Assembly: GCF_023073335.1 (NCBI RefSeq)
Contig: NZ_JADPJG010000021.1
Location: 1 to 39,838, forward strand
Origin: Bradyrhizobium sp. 21
GTDB lineage: Bacteria; Pseudomonadota; Alphaproteobacteria; Rhizobiales; Xanthobacteraceae
Length of the DNA: 39,838 nt
Direction: 5' to 3'
Shown here: in pieces, positions 34,017 through 39,838 of the stretch
How the letters are laid out: each line of letters starts with the position of its first letter
How positions within the stretch are numbered: the first letter of the stretch is position 1
Program-made: the position numbers and the translations under genes
Notes under the pieces: model-generated
The model's database searches: none
The model's input: only the letters and a program-made list of their open reading frames with translations
Told to the model about the DNA's origin: nothing

Positions 34017-35813
34017 TTACTGCAGCGAGGCGCGCTTGGGCGGGGTGGCCGGCCACGACTTGATCAGGGTGTCGTAGTCGATCGTCTCGCCCTTCGGCTT
34101 CTCGTTGGCGAGCTTGCGCTGAGGAGCAATAGTGCCGTCCTTCTGGGCCTTGGCGAACCAGTACTCGGCCGTCTCCTTCTTGTGCAGCTTCGGACCGCAG
34201 GCGCCCTGCACGCCGGACTTCTCCAGACGCTCCATCACGGAGTCCTGGGCCGCGGCGAGCGAGTCCATCGCGGCTTGCGGCGTCTTCGTACCGGACGACG
34301 CATCGCCGATGTTCTGCCACCACAGCTGTGCCAGCTTCGGATAGTCGGGCACGTTGTTGCCGGTCGGGGTCCACTGCACGCGCGCGGGCGAGCGGTAGAA
34401 CTCGATCAGGCCGCCGAGCTTCGGCGCACGCTCGGTGAACGACTTGTCCCAGATGTCGGATTCACGGATGAAGGTGAGACCGACATGGCTCTTCTTCAGC
34501 GACACCGTCTTGGAGACGATGAACTGGAGATAGAGCCAGGCCGCCTTGCGGCGATCCGGGGGCGTCGACTTCAACAGCGTGGCGGAGCCGGCGTCCTGGT
34601 AGCCGAGCTTCATACCTTCCTTCCAGTACGAACCGTGCGGCGACGGAGCCATACGCCATTTCGGCGTACCGTCCGCGTTCATCACGGCGATGCCCGGCTT
34701 CACCATGTCGGCGGTGAAGGCGGTGTACCAGAACATCTGCTGGGCGATGTTGCCCTGCGCCGGCACCGGACCGGACTCGGAGAAGGTCATGCCCTGGGCC
34801 TGCGGCGGGGCATACTTCTTCATCCACTCGAGATATTTGGTGATCGAGTAGACCGCGGCCGGACCGTTGGTGTCGCCACCACGCTCCACCGAGGAGCCGA
34901 CCGGACGGCAGCCTTCCATGCGGATGCCCCATTCGTCGACCGGCAGGCCGTTCGGGATACCCTTGTCGCCGTTACCAGCCATCGACAGCCAAGCGTCGGT
35001 GAAACGCCAGCCGAGCGACGGGTCCTTCTTGCCATAGTCCATATGGCCGTAGACCTTGACGCCGTTGATCTCCTTGATGTCGTTGGTGAAGAACTCGGCG
35101 ATGTCCTCATAAGCGGACCAGTTCACGGGCACCCCGAGCTCGTAGCCATACTTGGCCTTGAACTTGGCTTTGTAGTCCGCGTTGGTGAACCAGTCGTAGC
35201 GGAACCAGTAGAGGTTGGCGAACTGCTGGTCGGGCAGCTGATAGAGCTTGCCGTCCGGCGCGGTGCCGAACGACTTGCCGATGAAGTCGTTGACGTCGAG
35301 CTGGGGATCGGTGACGTCCTTGCCCTCGCCGGTCATGTAGTCCGACAGCGCGATGGTCTGGCCGTACCGAAAGTGCGTGCCGATCAGGTCGGAATCGTTG
35401 ATCCAGCCGTCGTAGACGTTCTTGCCGGACTGCATCTGGGTCTGCAGCTTCTCGACGACGTCACCTTCCTGGATGATGTCGTGCTTGAGCTTGATGCCGG
35501 TGAGCTCGGAGAACGCCTTGGCCAGCGTCTGCGATTCGTATTCGTGGGTCGTGATGGTCTCGGAGACGACGTTGATCTCCATGCCCTTGAAGGGCTCGGC
35601 GGCCTTGGCGAACCACTCCAGCTCCTTCTTCTGGTCTTCCTTCGACAGGGTCGAGGGCTGGAATTCCGCGATCCACTTCTGGATGGCGGCGTCGTCGGCG
35701 GCGCGAACCGGCGCCGAGACGGCGAACGACACCGCGACGATGGCGGCGACGCTGGACATCGTCAGAAAGCTATTCTTGGTCAATGGACGTTCCCTTCTCC
35801 TAAACTGCCGCAT
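34017..35813 (-). CDS. glpV: Glycerol ABC transporter substrate-binding protein
   Basis: A 598-aa periplasmic binding protein, last in the operon. ATG 35813 has a strong GGAGGA 7 bases upstream; TTG 35783 (with GAGAAGGGA) is an alternative that would shorten the n-region. The signal peptide (FLTMSSVAAIVAVSFAVSAP) is cleaved near VRA|ADD. Family-typical segments include FKGMEINVVSETITTHEYES, GKLYQLPDQQFANLYWFRYD and NIAQQMFWYTAFTADMVKPG. GlpV binds glycerol in the rhizobial GlpSTPQUV importer. Identification rests on the gene order with GlpU (DUF2160) next to it; a sugar-alcohol substrate is the alternative. Confidence 0.85.
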   Translation of the reverse strand: MRQFRRRERPLTKNSFLTMSSVAAIVAVSFAVSAPVRAADDAAIQKWIAEFQPSTLSKEDQKKELEWFAKAAEPFKGMEINVVSETITTHEYESQTLAKAFSELTGIKLKHDIIQEGDVVEKLQTQMQSGKNVYDGWINDSDLIGTHFRYGQTIALSDYMTGEGKDVTDPQLDVNDFIGKSFGTAPDGKLYQLPDQQFANLYWFRYDWFTNADYKAKFKAKYGYELGVPVNWSAYEDIAEFFTNDIKEINGVKVYGHMDYGKKDPSLGWRFTDAWLSMAGNGDKGIPNGLPVDEWGIRMEGCRPVGSSVERGGDTNGPAAVYSITKYLEWMKKYAPPQAQGMTFSESGPVPAQGNIAQQMFWYTAFTADMVKPGIAVMNADGTPKWRMAPSPHGSYWKEGMKLGYQDAGSATLLKSTPPDRRKAAWLYLQFIVSKTVSLKKSHVGLTFIRESDIWDKSFTERAPKLGGLIEFYRSPARVQWTPTGNNVPDYPKLAQLWWQNIGDASSGTKTPQAAMDSLAAAQDSVMERLEKSGVQGACGPKLHKKETAEYWFAKAQKDGTIAPQRKLANEKPKGETIDYDTLIKSWPATPPKRASLQ

Positions 35814-35888
35814 GTTGTTCCTCCGTTGCAGCGACAAACTTTTTACAGGCCCGGGTTGGTCCCGGATCTGGCCGTTCCTTCGCGGGCT

Positions 35889-36218
35889 TCAGACCGTGCG
35901 AAAAATGAGCACGGCCGTCGCCAGCGAAATTCCTGATGCGATCCAAAGGCGCGAAATTTCAAGTCCGTCCTCGCCGATCGGCAGCGTGGCGAGAGCGTCG
36001 GTGCCGGCGAAGGCGATCCAGAGCAAGTGGATGACCGCCGCCGTGATCAGGGAGATGAACAGGCGGTCGCCGCGCGTGGTCGGGATGCGCAGCACGCCGA
36101 CGCGCTCGGCCTCGGGATAGGTCACCCCAAGCCAGGTCATCACGGCAAGCGTGCAGGCGAGCGCGACAAAGAAGATCGCCGTCGGCGGCGTCCAGGCCAT
36201 CCATGCAATAGATTCCAT
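35889..36218 (-). CDS. glpU: DUF2160 membrane protein of the glycerol transporter operon
   Basis: A 109-aa protein with three hydrophobic helices (TAIFFVALACTLAVMTWLGV, LFISLITAAVIHLLWIAFAG, ISRLWIASGISLATAVLIFR). ATG 36218 has AGGGAGG upstream. The loop TYPEAERVGVLRIPTTRGDR is the conserved DUF2160 core. GlpU is a fixed member of glpSTPQUV-type operons; it may help the transporter or couple glycerol to metabolism, but its role is unsettled. It follows glpQ by 10 bases and precedes glpV by 75. Confidence 0.88.
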   Translation of the reverse strand: MESIAWMAWTPPTAIFFVALACTLAVMTWLGVTYPEAERVGVLRIPTTRGDRLFISLITAAVIHLLWIAFAGTDALATLPIGEDGLEISRLWIASGISLATAVLIFRTV

Positions 36219-36228
36219 TGATGCCTCC

Positions 36229-37035
36229 CTAGACCCGACCGAGCGCAAAACCGCTCGCGATGTAATTGCGGACGAACCAGATCACGAGCGCGCCCGGAAT
36301 GATGGTGAGCACGCCGGCTGCCGCGAGCAGCCCCCAATCCATGCCGGCCGCCGATACCGTGCGCGTCATGATCGCCGCGATCGGCTTGGCCTGCACCGAG
36401 GTCAGCGTGCGCGCGAGCAGCAGCTCGACCCAGGAGAACATGAAGCAGAAGAAGGCGGCGACGCCGATGCCGCTCGCGATCAGCGGCACCAGGATCTTGA
36501 TGAAGAAGCGCGGGAAGGAATAGCCGTCGAGGAAGGCGGTCTCGTCGATCTCGCGCGGCACGCCGGACACGAAACCTTCGAGGATCCACACCGCGAGGGG
36601 AACGTTGAAGATGCAATGCGCGAGCGCGACCGCCCAGGGCGTATCGAACAGGCCGATCGCCGAATAGAGGTTGAAGAACGGCAGCGCATAGACCGCGGCC
36701 GGCGCCATGCGGTTCGACAGCAGCCAGAAGAACAGATGCTTGTCGCCGAGGAAGCGATAGCGCGAGAACGCGTAGGCCGCCGGCAGCGCCACCGAGATCG
36801 AGATGATGGTGTTGAGGACGACGTATTCCAGCGAGTTGATGTAGCCGGAATACCAGCTCTCGTCGGTGAAGATGCGCCTGTAGTGCTGGAGCGTCGGCGT
36901 ATGCGGCCACAGCGTCATCGTCGAGACGATCTCGGCGTTGGTCTTGAAGCTCATGTTCACGAGCCAATAGATCGGCAACAGCAGGAAGATCAGGAACAGC
37001 GCCATGATGACGCGGCGGCCGGGGATCGAGTGCAT
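36229..37035 (-). CDS. glpQ: Glycerol ABC transporter permease
   Basis: A 268-aa MalG-type permease with six helices. The start ATG 37035 overlaps the glpP stop (TGATG). The EAA loop that docks the ATPase reads EIDETAFLDGYSFPRFFIKI followed by LVPL. N-terminal VIMALFLIFLLLPIYWLVNM and the periplasmic stretch ending SRYRFLGDKHLFFWLL are typical. It forms the channel with GlpP. It is distinct from the glycerophosphodiesterase also named GlpQ. Confidence 0.9.
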   Translation of the reverse strand: MHSIPGRRVIMALFLIFLLLPIYWLVNMSFKTNAEIVSTMTLWPHTPTLQHYRRIFTDESWYSGYINSLEYVVLNTIISISVALPAAYAFSRYRFLGDKHLFFWLLSNRMAPAAVYALPFFNLYSAIGLFDTPWAVALAHCIFNVPLAVWILEGFVSGVPREIDETAFLDGYSFPRFFIKILVPLIASGIGVAAFFCFMFSWVELLLARTLTSVQAKPIAAIMTRTVSAAGMDWGLLAAAGVLTIIPGALVIWFVRNYIASGFALGRV

Positions 37036-37937
37036 CACACGGCTCCTTCCTGGTGCTTCCGCTCGGTGCCGGCATTGGTCATCACGGTGTAGAAGATCCA
37101 GCAGACGATCAGGATGATCAGATTGTAGACCAGCGACAGCGCAGCCGCCTTGCCGAGGTCGAACTGGCCGAGCGCGATCTTGACCAGCTCGATCGACACG
37201 AAGGTCGTGGAGTTGCCGGGCCCGCCGCCGGTGACGACGAACGGCTCGGTGTAGATCATGAACGAGTCCATGAAGCGCAGCAGCACCGCGATCAGCAGCA
37301 CGCGGTTCATCTTCGGCAGCTGGATCGCCTTGAACACGGCCCAGCGCGAGGCGCCGTCGATTTGTGCCGCCTGGTAATAGGCCTCGGGGATCGACTTCAG
37401 GCCGGCGTAACAGAGCAGCGCAACGAGGCTGGTCCAGTGCCAGACGTCCATCACGATAACGGTGACCCAGGCATCGATATCGTTGGAGACGTAATTGTAG
37501 TCGATGCCGATGTGGTTGAGGACATAGCCCATCAGACCGATGTCGGGCCGGCCAAAAATCTGCCAGATCGTGCCAACCACGTTCCACGGAATCAGCAACG
37601 GCAGCGCCAGGATCACGAGGCAGGCCGCGACAGTCCAGCCCTGGCGCGGCATCGACAGGGCGATGACGATACCGAGCGGGACCTCGATGGCAAGGATCAC
37701 CAGCGAAAAGAACAGATTGCGGCCGAGCGAGGCCAGGAAGCGGCCGCCGAGGTCGGTCGAGGGATCGAGCAGCTCCTTGAACCAGCCGACACCGTTCCAG
37801 AAGAACTGGTTGTTGCCGAAAGTGTCCTGCATCGAATAGTTCACCACCGTCATCAGCGGCAGCACCGCCGAGAAGGCGACCACCAGGAACACCGGCAGCA
37901 CCAGGAACCAGGCTTTTTGGTTGATGGTCTTGTCCAT
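37035..37937 (-). CDS. glpP: Glycerol ABC transporter permease
   Basis: A 300-aa MalF-type permease with six helices. ATG 37937 overlaps the stop of glpT by one base (TGATG). The EAA loop is EAYYQAAQIDGASRWAVFKA followed by IQLPKM. The segment PLLIPWNVVGTIWQIFGRPD lies between helices. It pairs with GlpQ and docks GlpT/GlpS. The tight overlaps on both sides suggest stoichiometric translation with the ATPase. Confidence 0.9.
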   Translation of the reverse strand: MDKTINQKAWFLVLPVFLVVAFSAVLPLMTVVNYSMQDTFGNNQFFWNGVGWFKELLDPSTDLGGRFLASLGRNLFFSLVILAIEVPLGIVIALSMPRQGWTVAACLVILALPLLIPWNVVGTIWQIFGRPDIGLMGYVLNHIGIDYNYVSNDIDAWVTVIVMDVWHWTSLVALLCYAGLKSIPEAYYQAAQIDGASRWAVFKAIQLPKMNRVLLIAVLLRFMDSFMIYTEPFVVTGGGPGNSTTFVSIELVKIALGQFDLGKAAALSLVYNLIILIVCWIFYTVMTNAGTERKHQEGAV

Positions 37938-39022
37938 CAGGCGGCTCCCTCCACCAGAAGGCTGTCGGCATAGACGTGGATATGCGACGGATCGAATTTC
38001 AGCCCAGCCGTGCCGTCCGAACTGGTGAAGCCCGCCGGCGCGCGCGCCGCGAGCTTGGCGTCACCGAGGCGCGTCCGTGCAAAACGGATGCGGCCGAGAT
38101 CGTCGATGCGCTCGATTTTCGCGCTGAGCAGGCCGGGTGCCGGCGCAACGGTTTCGACGAATTCGGGACGCACGCCGATCTCGATCTTCGCGCCTGCCGG
38201 GAGGCTGTCGTAGCTGCGGTTGAGCCCGACGACGTGGCCGTCGATCTTGGCCTCGCGCCCCCTTACCTCGGCCGGAATGATGTTCATGCCGGGCGAGCCG
38301 ATGAAATAACCGACGAAGGTGTGCGCCGGCCTGTCGAACAGCTCGGCCGGCGTGCCGCTCTGCACCACGCGGCCGTCGTGCATGACGACGACGGTGTCGG
38401 CGAAGGTCAGCGCCTCGGTCTGGTCGTGGGTGACATAGATCATCGTGAGGTCGAGCTCGCGATGCAGCGCCTTCAATTTCGAGCGAAGCTGCCATTTCAG
38501 CTCGGGGTCGATCACGGTGAGCGGCTCGTCGAACAGCACGGCGGCGACGTCGGAACGGACCAGGCCACGGCCGAGCGAGATTTTCTGCTTGGCATCGGCG
38601 GTGAGCCGCGTCGCTTTGCGGTTCAGATAGGGTTCGAGGTCGAGCAGGCGGCCGATCTCGGCGACGCGCTTGTCGATCTCGGCCTTCGGCACGCCGCGGT
38701 TCTTCAGCGGAAACGCCAGGTTCTGCCCCACCGTCATGGTGTCATAGATCACCGGAAACTGGAACACCTGGGCGATGTTGCGCTTCTGGGTTGACAGCGG
38801 TGTGATGTCCTCGCCGTCGAACAGGATTTTCCCCCGCGACGGCGTGATGATGCCGGAGATGACGTTGAGCAGCGTGGTCTTGCCGCAGCCGGACGGCCCG
38901 AGCAGCGCATAGGCGCCGCCCTGCCGCCAGGTCATGGTCACCGGCTTCAGCGCAAAGCTGTCCTGCGGCGCATCATTGCCGCCGTAGGAATGGGCGAGAT
39001 CGACGAGGTCAATGCGGGCCAT
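37937..39022 (-). CDS. glpT: Glycerol ABC transporter ATPase with degenerate signature motif
   Basis: A 361-aa MalK-like ATPase. ATG 39022 has GAGGGAG upstream. Walker A is GPSGCGKTT (42-50), the Q-loop Q88, Walker B VLFDEP (E166) and the switch histidine H199 (YVTHDQ). But the ABC signature, expected LSGGQ, reads LTADAKQ (140-146), and the D-loop is TVIDPE. The C-terminal regulatory domain (about 235-361) follows. With its partner (next entry) it should give one canonical and one degenerate ATP site. The name follows the rhizobial convention; the degenerate signature appears conserved in this subfamily, from memory. Confidence 0.9.
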   Translation of the reverse strand: MARIDLVDLAHSYGGNDAPQDSFALKPVTMTWRQGGAYALLGPSGCGKTTLLNVISGIITPSRGKILFDGEDITPLSTQKRNIAQVFQFPVIYDTMTVGQNLAFPLKNRGVPKAEIDKRVAEIGRLLDLEPYLNRKATRLTADAKQKISLGRGLVRSDVAAVLFDEPLTVIDPELKWQLRSKLKALHRELDLTMIYVTHDQTEALTFADTVVVMHDGRVVQSGTPAELFDRPAHTFVGYFIGSPGMNIIPAEVRGREAKIDGHVVGLNRSYDSLPAGAKIEIGVRPEFVETVAPAPGLLSAKIERIDDLGRIRFARTRLGDAKLAARAPAGFTSSDGTAGLKFDPSHIHVYADSLLVEGAA

Positions 39023-39034
39023 GTCGCATCTCCC

Positions 39035-39838
39035 TCAAGAGCTTTTACTTGTTGACGCGTTTTCTTCACGCGAACCGCTACGCACTTCGCTTGAAAACGC
39101 TATGGAAGGTGCGGCGACCAGACGGTCGGCCGCATCGAAGACAAAGACATCATTGGGATCGAGCACGGCATCGATGGTGTGGCCGGGCTCGAACTCGTGC
39201 ACGCCGTGCAGCACCGCAACCCAGTTCGATCCGTCGCGGGTCAGATGCACGAAACTCTCCGAACCGGTGATCTCGGTCACCGTTACCGTGGCATGGAAGG
39301 CGTGGCGATCAGTCTCGCCGTTGGCGAGCGCAAGCTGATGCGCACGAAAGCCTACGCGATAGGCGCCGTCGGCGAGCGACGAATAGAGACCGGAGGCCGG
39401 CGCCGCAATGCCGCCTGCATATTGCACGGAGCCATTGCTCTTCTCGATGCCGACAAGGTTGAGCGGCGGATCGGAGAAGACCTGCGCGACGCGCAAGGTC
39501 TGCGGCTGTCGGTAGACGTTGGCTGTCTCGCCGATCTGAAGCGCCTGGCCCTGCCACATGCACACCGTGTTGCCGCCGAGCAGCAGCGCCTCGGTCGGCT
39601 CGGTGGTGGCATAGACGAAGATCGCGCCCGAGGCCTCGAAGATGCGCGGCAGCTCGGCACGTAGCTCCTCGCGCAGCTTGTAGTCGAGATTGGCGAGCGG
39701 CTCGTCGAGCAGCACGAGATCGGCGCCCTTGACCAGCGCGCGCGCGATCGCGGTGCGCTGCTGCTGGCCGCCGGAGAGCTGGAGCGGCGTGCGTTTCAGG
39801 AACGGCTCGAGCCGCAGCAAACGCGCGGCTTCCGCCAC
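39035..39838 (-). CDS. glpS: Glycerol ABC transporter ATPase, 5'-truncated by window end, missing switch histidine
   Basis: The visible 267 residues run from the signature onward: LQLSGGQQQRTAIARAL is canonical, as is Walker B LVLLDEP, and the D-loop is LANLDY. At the switch position the sequence is VYATTEPTEALL where MalK-like ATPases have YVTHDQ.EA, so His is Thr (codon ACC at 39602-39604). The C-terminal domain continues to the stop. The Walker A and true start lie beyond 39838. It is the first gene of the operon seen here; glpT starts 12 bases after its stop. Confidence 0.88.
   Translation of the reverse strand: MAEAARLLRLEPFLKRTPLQLSGGQQQRTAIARALVKGADLVLLDEPLANLDYKLREELRAELPRIFEASGAIFVYATTEPTEALLLGGNTVCMWQGQALQIGETANVYRQPQTLRVAQVFSDPPLNLVGIEKSNGSVQYAGGIAAPASGLYSSLADGAYRVGFRAHQLALANGETDRHAFHATVTVTEITGSESFVHLTRDGSNWVAVLHGVHEFEPGHTIDAVLDPNDVFVFDAADRLVAAPSIAFSSEVRSGSREENASTSKSS

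Noticed and set aside
35840..35880. Possible hairpin CCGGG-TTGGT-CCCGG between glpU and glpV
   Set aside because: Only five base pairs; too weak to call a processing or attenuation signal.
34005..35936. A 643-codon plus-strand frame opposite glpV
   Set aside because: Antisense to the binding protein, which has a signal peptide and operon context. No domain is seen.

Overview
The window is high-GC DNA with codon use, gene families and repeats typical of a Bradyrhizobium-like alphaproteobacterium (order Hyphomicrobiales). The pointers are a long 543-aa isocitrate lyase next to a short-chain fatty acyl-CoA regulator, a rhizobial-type glpSTPQUV glycerol transporter, DUF1285/DUF6111/DUF4170 genes, and palindromic repeats of the CCTGG-rich kind common in Bradyrhizobium. 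It reads as chromosomal core with a few decayed spots. I see no CRISPR array, phage, insertion sequence, tRNA or rRNA.

Layout. 1-1.2 kb: relic of a TauD/TfdA-type dioxygenase, a pyridoxamine-phosphate-oxidase-fold protein and a small membrane protein. 1.5-2.9 kb: a TPR protein fused to a PRMT7/PRMT9-like arginine methyltransferase domain. 3.2-6.8 kb: a tightly overlapped minus-strand operon (DUF1285, CoA-pyrophosphatase Nudix, DUF6111, cca, TauE/SafE). 7.0-13.9 kb: a plus-strand MoxR ATPase / DUF58 / BatA-DUF4159 / amidotransferase-like envelope operon. 13.9-16.9 kb: a candidate Zur operator, a DUF2946-like protein and a ZnuD-like TonB-dependent receptor, probably for zinc uptake. 17-22.7 kb: two GNAT acetyltransferases, a GT-C-like membrane protein divergent from a GT2/DUF2304 pair, a Nudix hydrolase, a metallophosphoesterase and a tail-anchored hypothetical protein. 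22.9-26.5 kb: the glyoxylate-shunt isocitrate lyase with a DUF4170 partner, divergent from its likely ScfR-type regulator. 26.5-33.8 kb: small and secreted proteins, HtpX protease, an MltB-type lytic transglycosylase, DUF1993 and an old-yellow-enzyme reductase. 34-39.8 kb: the glycerol ABC transporter operon, with glpS cut by the window end.

The observations most worth follow-up are these. (1) The two glycerol-transporter ATPases have complementary defects: one lacks the switch histidine and the other lacks the LSGGQ signature, predicting one working and one degenerate ATP site in an importer. (2) A bacterial TPR-PRMT fusion keeps the PRMT double-glutamate loop. (3) A near-perfect palindrome lies where the -10 element of the ZnuD-like operon should be. 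(4) Tandem TTTGTAAA copies lie between aceA and the ScfR-type regulator. (5) Three separate palindromic repeat elements all lie between convergent genes. No wholly new multi-gene system is evident; most of the window is recognisable core metabolism and envelope biology.
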